This document shows positions 36,751 to 46,248 of a stretch of DNA of 64,000 nt, one piece after another; the first letter of the stretch is position 1; every line of letters starts with the position of its first letter. The DNA comes from Bradyrhizobium sp. 141 (GTDB taxonomy: Bacteria > Pseudomonadota > Alphaproteobacteria > Rhizobiales > Xanthobacteraceae). The translations under genes and the position numbers were made by a program. The notes below the pieces were generated by a model. The model did not search any database, was not told the origin of the DNA, and was given only the letters and a program-made list of their open reading frames with translations. The stretch lies in assembly GCF_023074055.1 (NCBI RefSeq), contig NZ_JADPKR010000094.1:310001-374000 (forward strand), read 5' to 3'.

Positions 36751-39700
36751 CCGAGCCTCGGGATACTGCGGCCCGGGTGCGGGCTCTGTCTGACTTCGGG
36801 TCCACACTATTGGTGGAGGCGGCCGCTGGCACGGGCAAGACGTCGCTGCTGGCCGGACGGATCGCACTGCTGTTGGCGAGCGGCGTGCCGCCCGCGTCGA
36901 TTGCCGCCATCACCTTTACGCGGCTTGCAGCCGACGAACTCGCCGGCCGGGTACGCGAGGCCATCGACGATCTCTTGGCGAAGAGAGTCCCGCGCCCGCT
37001 GCAGGCGGTTCTTCCTGCGGGGCTCGGCGATGACCAGCATCGCGCCCTTGAAGCGGCGGCGGCGGGATTTGACAGCCTGACGACCGCGACCATCCATGGT
37101 TTCTGCCAGGAGATCCTGTGCCGCTATGCCGTCGAGGCCGATGTCGACCCCGGCGCGGTGGTCTTGGACCGGGATGGGGCAGAACTGGCTTTCGGACAGG
37201 TGTTCGAGGCTTGGCTCGGCCGGCGGCTTGGCGAAGGCGGGCGGCCGGACGATCCGATCGCGATCCTGGCGCAGCGCGATCCGCGCAAGTCGACGAAAAC
37301 CTTGCGCGAGATGGCTGATTTCCGTCGCAAACATCGCAACGCGACGGCGCCAGTGGTGGACCTGACCAGCCGGCCGGACCTTGCGTTCAGTGACGCAGTG
37401 GACACGTTCAGACGGGCTGCGGCCGCTGCACCGGCCGACAATCGCACCACCATCGTCCTGCAGAACCTGGAGGCGCTGGACCATCACTTTCGAGACGGCT
37501 TCGCTGTCGTCCCTGACTTCTCCCGCCTGTGGCGAATGGCCCATCCGCCCCGATTGAACTGTATGGCAAAGGATTCTTTCGACCTCCAGCGCCCTCGGCA
37601 TCTCGGAACGCCGGCGCCAACGGCTGCAGCTGTTTACCTTGAGCTGGTGGCGGCCTACGAGAACACCGATGCAGCCTATCGGCGTTTAATGGGCACTATC
37701 AGCAGCGGCGTTTTCGCCACTCTGTTCCCCGAGCTGGACGAGGTGCTGGCCGACTATGACGCCTACAAGCGCCGGGCGGCGCTCCTCGATTTCGATGATC
37801 TTCTGATCCGTACCCGGCGACTGTTGCACGCCCATGAATCGGTTCGGCTGGCTCTGGCGGCGCGCTATCGCCACCTGCTCGTGGATGAGTTTCAGGACAC
37901 CGATCCTGGCCAGTGCGATATCATCTTTCAGATCGCGGCGGCCGAGCCAGCCCAGGATTGGACGGAGCTCGCGCCCCGTGCCGGCGCTCTCTTCCTGGTT
38001 GGCGACCCTAAGCAGGCGATCTTCCAGTTCCGCGGCGCTCACATCTCCAACTACGAGGTCGCCAAAGCCGTGATCGTGCGGGCTTGGCCCGACAATGTTC
38101 TCCAGATAAGCGCCAATTTCCGCTCGCGAGAGGGAGTGCTCACCTATGTCAATGGTGCTTTCCGGGCTGCCTTGAACGCGGCGTCGCAGCCAGGTTATGT
38201 CGAACTGGAAGCCACGCGAAGAGACGATCCGGCGCGCCCGAGCGCTACTCGTCTGTCCATCGCGGCGCCTCCCGGCTCCAAACGCGAGGCCCTGCAGATC
38301 GAGGAAGCCGACGCGGTCGCAGCAGTCTGCGCAAAGCTGGTGGGTGCACGGCTCCTGCGAGAAGCTGATGGCCGCATCCGTCCCGTGCTCGCGCGCGATA
38401 TAGCTTTGCTTGTGCCGACCAGCAACAGCCTCTGGCTGTTCGAGCGTGCGTTGCGCAGGGTCGGACTTCCCATCGCTTCCCAGGCGGGGAAGGGACTCTA
38501 TCGTCGCCAGGAGACGCTGGATGTCATTGCCCTGGTGCGGGTGCTGGCAGACGCCAAGGACACTGCGGCCTTCGGTGCTTTAATGAGGGGCCCATTGGTC
38601 GGCTTCACCGACCAGGCCCTGCTCGACATCGCCGCGGCGCTGCCTGAGCGGGACGGGCGGCCAGGTGTCTTTACAGTGGCCACTCCGCTCGACGATATCG
38701 CCGATCTGGAAGCGCGTGCGGTGGTGTCCGATCTGGTGGCCCTGCGCCGTCGCGCACGGTTCACCAGCCCGGCACAGCTGCTCGGCGAGGCGATCGAGCG
38801 GTTGAGCGTACGCGTCGCAATCTCCCTGCGCGATGATCCGCGTCACGCGGCAGCGGCCACGGCCAATATCGACGTCATCCTGGAGCGCGCGGCTCGCTAC
38901 GGGGTCCGTGGACTTCGCCGGCTTGCTGCGGATCTCCACGCGGACTGGCGTGATAACCGCGAGGCGTCCGAGGGTTGGGGCGAGGTCGATGGCGACGCTG
39001 TCTCGATCGTCACCATGCACAGCGCCAAGGGGCTTGAATGGCCCATCGTGATCCCCATCAACGGCGTGGTGCGACCGCGCTCGCCTGACCGATTTGTCCG
39101 CCATCCTGATCGCGGCACGCTCCATTGGTTGGTAGGTGACGTCGCGGCGCCAGAGCTTGTCGAAACGGTCCGCCAGGATGCAGAGAGTCAGCAACGTGAA
39201 AGGGTGCGGCTTTGGTATGTGGCGTGCACGCGCGCCCGGGACTTCTTGATCTTACCGCATCATCCGGATGCAAATGCACGCTCCTGGGCGCGCGTGCTTG
39301 ACCTTGGCGCTGCCGGCTTGCCGGAGATCGATCTGGACGCTTTTGAGGGGGGCCCGACAGCCGCGGGGGATTCGCCTGCAAATGGACAGGACGCTGAGAC
39401 CTTTGCAGCGGAGGCGAACCGCATTGCTGCGGCGAGCCCGCCTATCACCTGGTTGCGGCCCAGCGACCACGATGCCGACCGAGCCCAGAGGGTAGAAGTC
39501 GTTTCGGATTCCATCGACGAGGAGGAGACATGGATCGCCACTGGCGGGCGCTTGCGGGGCTTGGTGCTGCACAAGCTTATGGAGGAAATCCTGGAGGAGG
39601 ATTTGGTCGAAGAGGCTGGCGCGCTCGCCGGGCGGGCGCGCGAGCTGGCCGTCCAGCTCCTCGCTCCGGGCGAGACTGATGAGAGCCTCGCGGATGTTGC

Positions 39701-40031
39701 GGAACTTGCGCAGACTGTGCTTCGCACGCTCGCCTTACCCGATGTTGCCGGTTTGCGGCCGCGGCTGCTTGCGGAGTTGCCGATCTATGCCGTGATCGGG
39801 CCAGCGAGCGAAGCCCAGCCGGTGGCGGGCCGGGTGGACGCCGCGGTTCGCGCAGAGGATGGCGCGTTCGAGGTGGTCGTGGACTGGAAGAGCGACATAG
39901 CGCCGGGCACGCAGCAATTGGCCGACCATGCAGACCAGCTTCGGCTTTATCTGGAGGCAACCGGCGCGCCGCGCGGCGCCCTGGTCTATATGAGCCTCGG
40001 ACGGGTTCGGTGGGTCGAACCGGCGAACTGA
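36747..40031 (+). CDS. AddA/UvrD-like helicase-nuclease
   Basis: 1,094 residues. Walker A VEAAAGTGKTSLLAGR lies near residue 30, motif Ia ITFTRLAADELAGRVREA follows, motif II is LLVDEFQDTDPGQ, motif III LFLVGDPKQAIFQFRGA, motif V VTMHSAKGLEWPIV, and motif VI LWYVACTRARDFL. The C-terminus adds a RecB-type nuclease core (VVVDWKSDIAPG, HADQLRLYLEA). It is thus an AddA-like protein with two enzymatic domains. The start codon overlaps the stop of the AddB-like gene. It ends 12 bp from the convergent stop of the pPIWI gene. As it lies in a defence island and carries a HEPN partner, immunity rather than housekeeping repair is likely. Confidence 0.88.
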   Translation: MTEPRDTAARVRALSDFGSTLLVEAAAGTGKTSLLAGRIALLLASGVPPASIAAITFTRLAADELAGRVREAIDDLLAKRVPRPLQAVLPAGLGDDQHRALEAAAAGFDSLTTATIHGFCQEILCRYAVEADVDPGAVVLDRDGAELAFGQVFEAWLGRRLGEGGRPDDPIAILAQRDPRKSTKTLREMADFRRKHRNATAPVVDLTSRPDLAFSDAVDTFRRAAAAAPADNRTTIVLQNLEALDHHFRDGFAVVPDFSRLWRMAHPPRLNCMAKDSFDLQRPRHLGTPAPTAAAVYLELVAAYENTDAAYRRLMGTISSGVFATLFPELDEVLADYDAYKRRAALLDFDDLLIRTRRLLHAHESVRLALAARYRHLLVDEFQDTDPGQCDIIFQIAAAEPAQDWTELAPRAGALFLVGDPKQAIFQFRGAHISNYEVAKAVIVRAWPDNVLQISANFRSREGVLTYVNGAFRAALNAASQPGYVELEATRRDDPARPSATRLSIAAPPGSKREALQIEEADAVAAVCAKLVGARLLREADGRIRPVLARDIALLVPTSNSLWLFERALRRVGLPIASQAGKGLYRRQETLDVIALVRVLADAKDTAAFGALMRGPLVGFTDQALLDIAAALPERDGRPGVFTVATPLDDIADLEARAVVSDLVALRRRARFTSPAQLLGEAIERLSVRVAISLRDDPRHAAAATANIDVILERAARYGVRGLRRLAADLHADWRDNREASEGWGEVDGDAVSIVTMHSAKGLEWPIVIPINGVVRPRSPDRFVRHPDRGTLHWLVGDVAAPELVETVRQDAESQQRERVRLWYVACTRARDFLILPHHPDANARSWARVLDLGAAGLPEIDLDAFEGGPTAAGDSPANGQDAETFAAEANRIAAASPPITWLRPSDHDADRAQRVEVVSDSIDEEETWIATGGRLRGLVLHKLMEEILEEDLVEEAGALAGRARELAVQLLAPGETDESLADVAELAQTVLRTLALPDVAGLRPRLLAELPIYAVIGPASEAQPVAGRVDAAVRAEDGAFEVVVDWKSDIAPGTQQLADHADQLRLYLEATGAPRGALVYMSLGRVRWVEPAN

Positions 40032-40043
40032 GGGCGACCTGGA

Positions 40044-42698
40044 CTAGAGGGTCACGCCGCCGCCGAGCTTGCGAAGCTCATGCAGGGGGAAAGGACGCGC
40101 GGTGTCGGTGTCATATTGCGCATGCGCACCACGCAGTCGGTGGACCAGGGTCGCCAGGGTCAGGGGATCGTCTCCATCCTGGCAAAAGGCGACGCAGATC
40201 TCGTCCATCTGTGAGCTGACCCGGCCCAGGCTCTCCTTTGGCCGGCGCACGCCTTCTTCAATTTCGGCGTGTCGCGAGATGCGGGCAGCGTAATGCTGGG
40301 CATTGGAGACCGTAACCGGCTTCTGTTTCAAGCCGTAGAAGGTGCGTGTCGCCGCGCCCCAGACGAAGAGGCCGCTCGGCCAACTGGTTTCCGTGTCGTG
40401 GTGATAATAGGGTTGCCGCTTGGGATCGGGGCTGGTGCGAACGATCCGCAGATTGGGCAGGTCATTGGGCGTCAGCGTTCTGTTGGCAATCGTCAGGTGA
40501 TCGAAGACCAACCTTCCATTCGCCAATGCCGACAGCCTGTGGGTAAGGGTTTCCCCCTCGCAAATCACCAACGCCGGGCCGACCCGGTTGATGTCCTCCA
40601 TCGCCATGGTGAAAAAGGTCTCGAACTTGGCGAGGTTCTCCTCCTGGCGGGCTCGACCGAATTTGCCGTAATCGCCCTTCAGGATCCGCAGGTAAGCAAC
40701 CGCATAGGGCGCCCATTGCGGCGTGCCGGTCTCGTCCGGAAGCGCACACTCCAGTCGCCCTCCTTTGGTGCGGGCGGCAAGCGGAAAGGCGTGGCCTTTG
40801 CGCTGCTGACCCGCCACGAGGTCGGCGTTCCTCTGGATGATTGTGAGCGCGGCCGGCTGGAGGTCCTGCGGCAGGTCTTCCACCGGCAGGACGCCGAGCA
40901 TGCGGAGGCAGTCGCTGAAAGCCGATCCATATTTGGCCTTCATCACGCTCTCGGACAGCGCCTCGACTGAAGTAAGCACGACTTGGGGAAGGAGCTCGGC
41001 CTGCGCGAGCGCTCGTCGCGCAAGCTGGAACGGATCGCCCATGCGTCCTTGCAACGCCTCGGGCATTTCCAGGATTGCCCAGCCGATGCCGATGGTTTGG
41101 GCGCGGACCGCGGCCACGTAGGCGACCATTTTTTTTTGCGCGTCGTCGAAAGCCTGTGAGCGGTTCATCTCGCGGATGCTGCGCAGCTGGGCAGGGTTGA
41201 GGGTTTTCACTTCCTCCGTCGTCGCCTCGGCCCACGAAATCTCCTCGGCCAACACGCCGGCGTTAACGGGATGCAACCGGATGGTGAGGCCACAGCACCA
41301 CGATAGCACCCCGTCCTCCTGGGCCTGCGGCGGGCCGAGTTCGTCAAGGAGCGCGCGGGTCATCCGCTCGGGCGCGTCGTCGCGACGCTGAAAGATGAAC
41401 AGGTCGATCTCGGGGCTGGGCGCGCCCGCCGCTGTCAAAGCCATGCGGACGGCCCGCCGGCGAGCGGCGAAGGTCTCGTCGTCCGCCTTGCTGTTGAAAG
41501 GCTTGTCCAACGGCATGACCTGGCGGGCGCGGGTCATCGGCTCGACCGCTTTGAAGCCAGCTTTGGCGAGGGCCTCATTCAGAGAGACACCAATGTCATG
41601 GCGGTCGGGCCAGGAAATGCCGGTACCACCGGGCAGCCAGTCATCGCCATGCACGGTTCCGAGGCGCGGCAGCACCCAAAGCCCGTCCTCATCGACCACC
41701 GGCTGGGCCAGCTCGGCCGGAGCGAGGGCGGCACGGCCGGTCAGGCGACGAACGAGGTCGAAGATCTTCTGATCGTCCTTGTGCGGCCAATAGCCGATCG
41801 TGGGTCCATGTTCGCCCTTGGACGGCGCCGGGCCGCTTCTGGCGCGGAAGTCGAACGAAGTGTGGCGATAGACATCGGCAGAGGCGGACTCCATCGCCGG
41901 CATGAAGACGTCAAGCGCGCGATTGGGGTCATTGCGGCCCGTCCATCCGTCTACGGCCCCCCAATTGCGGATGGAAGGCCGGGCGAGGAGGTGCAGCTGC
42001 GGGCGCTCGGGATAAGTCGGCGTATAGAGAGTGATGACCTCGCTCCAAAGGCCCCGCTTGGTCTGACGCGGCGGGAAGGCGACCAGCTCTACTCCCGTGA
42101 AGGCATCGCTTTGTGCGGCCTTGGCCACGAGCACGCGTTGCGCGCCGCTCCGGAAGCGCAGGTCTTGACCTGCCAACGCGCCCAGCGCGTGGGCGGCGAT
42201 CGCATCGAACAGGAGATTGTCCGCCGGACTCGGGCAGGCCCCCTTCTGAGTCTGCAGCGCGCCATTTACTTGCAGCTTGGTCCAACTGGCCGTGTCCATC
42301 GCGGTCCCAGCGATCGCCGCGCGCGTTGGCGCCGGCTTATCGGGGTACATCAGGGTCAGCCATAGGCCGATCGCTGCCTGGACGCGCCGACGCAGGTCTT
42401 CGTCGGTGGCGACATCGCCTGTGATGAAGAAGGAAAGAGGCCGACTCTGGGTTTCGGCGTCCAACTGGTGGCGCCGCATGAAGGCGATCTCGGGAACGAA
42501 CCAGGCCAGGATCTCGGAAAGCCCATCGAGGCGCAGGGTCGAGGGGGCGTCATTCGGGCGCTTGGATTTCTCGCGCGACCAGGCCTGCAAGGTTTCTTGC
42601 GCGTCTGGGGACAAACGGTAACGCGTCAGGACCAGATCATCCTGGGCGGTGAAGCCGGCTTCCCAGACATTCAGGTCGAGCGAATTGACGTTAGCCAT
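40044..42698 (-). CDS. pPIWI-RE family PIWI/RNase H-fold protein
   Basis: 884 residues from ATG at 42698 (MANVNSLDLNVWEAGF), which overlaps the helicase stop by 8 bases. The C-terminal half looks like the pPIWI-RE PIWI module: QTIGIGWAILEMPEAL, VVLTSVEALSESVMKAKYGS, FETFFTMAMEDINRVGPALV, ICEGETLTHRLS, and near the end PYYHHDTETSWPSGLFVWGA and DEICVAFCQDGDDPLTLATL, HRLRGAHAQYD. These segments follow the argonaute-like order of strands ending in an R/H-containing helix. The family is predicted to bind guide nucleic acid and target invading DNA or RNA:DNA hybrids. I infer the identity mainly from the complete three-gene context plus these motifs. Confidence 0.82.
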   Translation of the reverse strand: MANVNSLDLNVWEAGFTAQDDLVLTRYRLSPDAQETLQAWSREKSKRPNDAPSTLRLDGLSEILAWFVPEIAFMRRHQLDAETQSRPLSFFITGDVATDEDLRRRVQAAIGLWLTLMYPDKPAPTRAAIAGTAMDTASWTKLQVNGALQTQKGACPSPADNLLFDAIAAHALGALAGQDLRFRSGAQRVLVAKAAQSDAFTGVELVAFPPRQTKRGLWSEVITLYTPTYPERPQLHLLARPSIRNWGAVDGWTGRNDPNRALDVFMPAMESASADVYRHTSFDFRARSGPAPSKGEHGPTIGYWPHKDDQKIFDLVRRLTGRAALAPAELAQPVVDEDGLWVLPRLGTVHGDDWLPGGTGISWPDRHDIGVSLNEALAKAGFKAVEPMTRARQVMPLDKPFNSKADDETFAARRRAVRMALTAAGAPSPEIDLFIFQRRDDAPERMTRALLDELGPPQAQEDGVLSWCCGLTIRLHPVNAGVLAEEISWAEATTEEVKTLNPAQLRSIREMNRSQAFDDAQKKMVAYVAAVRAQTIGIGWAILEMPEALQGRMGDPFQLARRALAQAELLPQVVLTSVEALSESVMKAKYGSAFSDCLRMLGVLPVEDLPQDLQPAALTIIQRNADLVAGQQRKGHAFPLAARTKGGRLECALPDETGTPQWAPYAVAYLRILKGDYGKFGRARQEENLAKFETFFTMAMEDINRVGPALVICEGETLTHRLSALANGRLVFDHLTIANRTLTPNDLPNLRIVRTSPDPKRQPYYHHDTETSWPSGLFVWGAATRTFYGLKQKPVTVSNAQHYAARISRHAEIEEGVRRPKESLGRVSSQMDEICVAFCQDGDDPLTLATLVHRLRGAHAQYDTDTARPFPLHELRKLGGGVTL

Positions 42699-45600
42699 AG
42701 GCGAGGCCCTTGGTCTTGGAGAGCGCATCGCGGAACGGCTGGTAGAGCAATTTCGCGAGTGTTCTGGCGGTGGGATCGGACGACGCCATGGCGATGTCGA
42801 GCTGGCGCAATGACTGGACGAGGACGCTGCTGTCTGGAGTGTCAGTGGCGCCGTCGAAGGAGAGAGGCGCGAACTGCCGGTCGACAAAGCCGATGTGCAC
42901 GGGACAGCCGTTGCGAATGCCACGGCCGATGGTCTGCCAAAGCGGGGTCAGCATGTCCCACGCGAACTGGGCCTTGTATTCGGTCGACAGGCCGCTGTAG
43001 CCGCCGCGAGCATAGAGGCTGTAGCGCACGATGTTGGTGGCCGCGTAACGCATGCGGCGGGCGCGCTGGGACAGGCGCTCGTCAGGCTGGTCGGGATCTG
43101 TGCCCATTCCGCGGTCGAAGCGCTCGACGCCGAAGCGGTTCAGCCGGCCGATCACCGCGGCCAGGTCGTCCGGCCGTGGATGGGGTCGATGCAGGAAGTA
43201 GATCGAGGCGATTGCTGCGCGACTTTCGCGATTGAGGATATTGTGGCCGCGGGCGACCACTTGCATCGGCGCCACCAGGATCGATTTTTCCGGTTCCTCG
43301 CCGAAGCGTTCGATGAGGGAGCGGGGAAGCGGCCTGGCGCGTCGCAGGCGATGATCGTCCGGCGCGCCGGCGTCATCGGCTTGGTCCCGTGTCAGGCAGA
43401 ACACCCGCCAGTCGGCCAAGCCATGGGTCTCGAGGCTCTCGAGCAGCATGTCGGCGACGATTGCCGCATCCGTGTAGGAGTTGGTTACGAGAAGGGCGCG
43501 GCGTCGCCCGCGCAGATGCTCGTCGCCCCATTCACGGGCCATGCGCAGCCAGTTCTCCTCGATCAGGTTGAGGTTATCGCGACGGGCGGACAGGCGCGCG
43601 GCTACGCCGCTCAAAGCCCAGCGGCGGTCTGCTTCCCGCAGGCCTGAAATTCGAACCTGCTTTCCCTCCTCGTTGCGCAAGGGCACCAACTCGAAGACAG
43701 AGCGTCCGATCGCATCGAGCTCGGCCTGGGGCTGCAGCAGCACGCCTTGGGCGGGGACTTGCACGTCGAAGCTCGGCGATGCGCAGTCCATGGGCTTCCC
43801 TGTCTTGGGATTGAACTGACGTTGGGCGCCGCCGGCCCAGCTCGTGCCGCTGAGCATCAGCACATGGGGACCGGCCTGACCTTCGCTGGCGAGCAGGTCG
43901 TGCAGGTGGGTGAGCAGGTGGCGGCCGACACCGAGGTGGTTGATGAGGGTCAACTTGCCGCCCATCGTGTCGCGCCGGTCCTCGCCGGGCTCGTCATACA
44001 GTAACCCGAACACCGCTCCGGCCGGGTTCGACGGGAGCAGCGTGCGGTAGTGGCGGATTAGATTGCCGGCCTGGCTCAGCAGCTGGGCATCGTCGATCCC
44101 GAGGTCTGTGGCCACGGCCGGTTGGGTCTTCACCAGCCAGTAATAATGGGACAGGACGAGATCGGTGACGATCGCAAGCAACAGCGCGAGCGCATTGCCG
44201 TGGGGGCTCATCGCCGCCTTGCTTGCCGTGGCGCTGGTGGCGTTGAACGCCGATAGTGGACCGTCCAGGAGATCGCGGACCCGTTCGGTCAGATTTTCAT
44301 AATAGTCGCTGACCACCATATCGCGGGCGATGGCCTGAAGGGCATCGCTGGCTGACTGGAAGGCGGGATTGCGGAAGGGTTGTCGCGCCTCGTCGGCTTG
44401 TTCCTCGGCCTCGTCACGGCTGACGGCCGACCCTTGCGAAAAGCGCGAGATGCTTCCGGCGACCTTGATGACCTCGAGGAAGTCTTCCTCGAAATCCGGA
44501 TCGTCGAAGCTGCGACCGGGGCGGGTGAGGCCCTGCACATCCTGCCGCCGTCGCCAAATTTCATAGAGGATGCCGCCGGCGGTGAAGGGCGTGTTGCGGT
44601 AGAAGTCAGCGAGATAGGCCTGCTCGTTCTGGAGAAGAGCGTAGAGCGTTCCGATCAGGCGATAGAATGTGTGGAAGTTGGCCTGCCAGCGAGCGTTCAC
44701 CTGACGGCGAAACTGGACTCCGCTGCGCTCGCGCAACGCCTCGGACGACTTGGTGCCGATTGCCGGTGCATAGACGTCGCGCTCGTCACCCATGATCGGT
44801 GAGCGTGGCGCGAAGATATCGTCGAGGGTTTTTTGGACGGAGTCGACCTCATCGACGATCATCAAGTCCAGGGTGTGCTGAAACAGTTCCGGCAGGGTCA
44901 GATGCTGCGCCGATGTCCATTTATCCGGCGTCATGTGGACGAAGGCCTGGGGCGTAAGGGCGATGACCTGGGCGGTGACGGCGCTACGCTGCTGCTCCTG
45001 AGCCGGGCACCTCGTCCATAACGGACATGACCGCTCGGCGCCGACGCCATTGTCGTCGTCAACCGCCTCTTCCTCGGCGAGCTCCGCGTCGCGGCGGCGC
45101 TGATAGATCCTGTGGCAGGGCTTCTCCTTGAAGGTGGGGAAAGCGGGCCGCTGGCCCGCTCCGCGGACGACGATCGGATTGCGCTGAAAGCCGTCAAGCG
45201 GACAGGCGACGCTGAAGTTTTCGGCGACGTCTCCGACAGCCGACACCGACCAACCCGAGGATGACAAGCCCTGCTGCCAGTGAATGGAGTTCAGGTGGCG
45301 ATCGCGATTGTAGAAGCTTGAGAGCACCGTCGCGCTGACGCCGTGCATCCGCAGGCGGGCGATCAGTGTCGCTCCCTGGATGGTGTCGGTGACGAGGATG
45401 CCGATGCGCTTGCCCTCACCGCCGAGAGTCAGGGCCAGCACGACAAGCCACACCAGGGTAGATTTGCCGGAGGACAGCATGCCGAGGACATGCACGGCGC
45501 CGTCCAAGGTCAGGGTTTGGCCGTCGAAGAAACCTTCCTTAAGGCCTTCGAGCTGGAGTTTGTTGAGACGCTCGCGCAGCCGAAGCGGCGGGAGGGTCGA

Positions 45601-46248
45601 GGGCCAGTCCGATTGAACTTCCCGCGCGTCGACCGTTTCGGCGGTGGCCCGCAGCTGCGCCAGGGTCAATGTGATTGGCGCATGGCGGTGCCGGCGCGGG
45701 ATGGCATGCTTGGCTGCGGCCGCCGGATCGGCTACGGGGATTTGGTAGGCGAGCAGCGTCTCACCGCGGTTGGTGCGGACCAGCGCGTCGCCTGCGCTGG
45801 CCAACTGCAGGACACGGGCGATCCAGGGCGCGGGGGTTTGCAGATGATCAGTCAGGACGGCGAGCACGCCTTCGGGCGCGCTGCGCCGCAGGGTGGGGAT
45901 GCGGCCGTTGATGGCGTAGCAGCGCATCGTTTCGGGCGTGAGGCCGTGTCGACGGCAGGCGTCGAGCCAGGCCGAGGCCGACATGTAGCGGCCGGCCAGG
46001 TGCCGCAGGCTGGTCAGATCACGCAGGAAGGCCGGATCGACGCCGGCTGCCATGACTTTCGCATAACCAAGCAACAGATAGGGAAGGGCCGATACGTCCT
46101 CGTCGGGACAGTGGCGCGTCAGGAAATGAAGACATAGCTCGGTAAGCGCGAGTGTGCGGTCCTCCGCCGCGGGGAGATCGCGCGCCGCGGGATCGGCGCT
46201 GCGTAATGCCTTGCGGTAGACCTCCAAGAAGGCGCGGTCCGTCCTCAT
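42691..46248 (-). CDS. pPIWI-RE-associated DinG-like Fe-S helicase
   Basis: 1,185 residues. Walker A GMLSSGKSTLVWLV is near residue 262. Four cysteines (in VACPLDG, KPCHRIY, RSCPLWTRCPAQ) lie between Walker A and the DEVD box (MIVDEVDSVQ), the Fe-S arrangement of XPD/DinG helicases. Later motifs include VLMLSGTSWAGG and ALLVTNSYTDAAIV. The N-terminal ~250 residues form a separate unknown domain. It overlaps the REase gene by 4 bases (ATGA) and the PIWI gene by 8, so all three are translationally coupled. In pPIWI-RE systems this helicase is proposed to open target duplexes. Confidence 0.85.
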   Translation of the reverse strand: MRTDRAFLEVYRKALRSADPAARDLPAAEDRTLALTELCLHFLTRHCPDEDVSALPYLLLGYAKVMAAGVDPAFLRDLTSLRHLAGRYMSASAWLDACRRHGLTPETMRCYAINGRIPTLRRSAPEGVLAVLTDHLQTPAPWIARVLQLASAGDALVRTNRGETLLAYQIPVADPAAAAKHAIPRRHRHAPITLTLAQLRATAETVDAREVQSDWPSTLPPLRLRERLNKLQLEGLKEGFFDGQTLTLDGAVHVLGMLSSGKSTLVWLVVLALTLGGEGKRIGILVTDTIQGATLIARLRMHGVSATVLSSFYNRDRHLNSIHWQQGLSSSGWSVSAVGDVAENFSVACPLDGFQRNPIVVRGAGQRPAFPTFKEKPCHRIYQRRRDAELAEEEAVDDDNGVGAERSCPLWTRCPAQEQQRSAVTAQVIALTPQAFVHMTPDKWTSAQHLTLPELFQHTLDLMIVDEVDSVQKTLDDIFAPRSPIMGDERDVYAPAIGTKSSEALRERSGVQFRRQVNARWQANFHTFYRLIGTLYALLQNEQAYLADFYRNTPFTAGGILYEIWRRRQDVQGLTRPGRSFDDPDFEEDFLEVIKVAGSISRFSQGSAVSRDEAEEQADEARQPFRNPAFQSASDALQAIARDMVVSDYYENLTERVRDLLDGPLSAFNATSATASKAAMSPHGNALALLLAIVTDLVLSHYYWLVKTQPAVATDLGIDDAQLLSQAGNLIRHYRTLLPSNPAGAVFGLLYDEPGEDRRDTMGGKLTLINHLGVGRHLLTHLHDLLASEGQAGPHVLMLSGTSWAGGAQRQFNPKTGKPMDCASPSFDVQVPAQGVLLQPQAELDAIGRSVFELVPLRNEEGKQVRISGLREADRRWALSGVAARLSARRDNLNLIEENWLRMAREWGDEHLRGRRRALLVTNSYTDAAIVADMLLESLETHGLADWRVFCLTRDQADDAGAPDDHRLRRARPLPRSLIERFGEEPEKSILVAPMQVVARGHNILNRESRAAIASIYFLHRPHPRPDDLAAVIGRLNRFGVERFDRGMGTDPDQPDERLSQRARRMRYAATNIVRYSLYARGGYSGLSTEYKAQFAWDMLTPLWQTIGRGIRNGCPVHIGFVDRQFAPLSFDGATDTPDSSVLVQSLRQLDIAMASSDPTARTLAKLLYQPFRDALSKTKGLAYG

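Noticed and set aside
42699..42923. 75-residue N-terminal extension of the pPIWI protein
   Set aside because: It lies inside the helicase gene, is Ser/Pro-rich and of shadow-like composition; the ATG at 42698 overlaps the helicase stop as expected for coupled genes.
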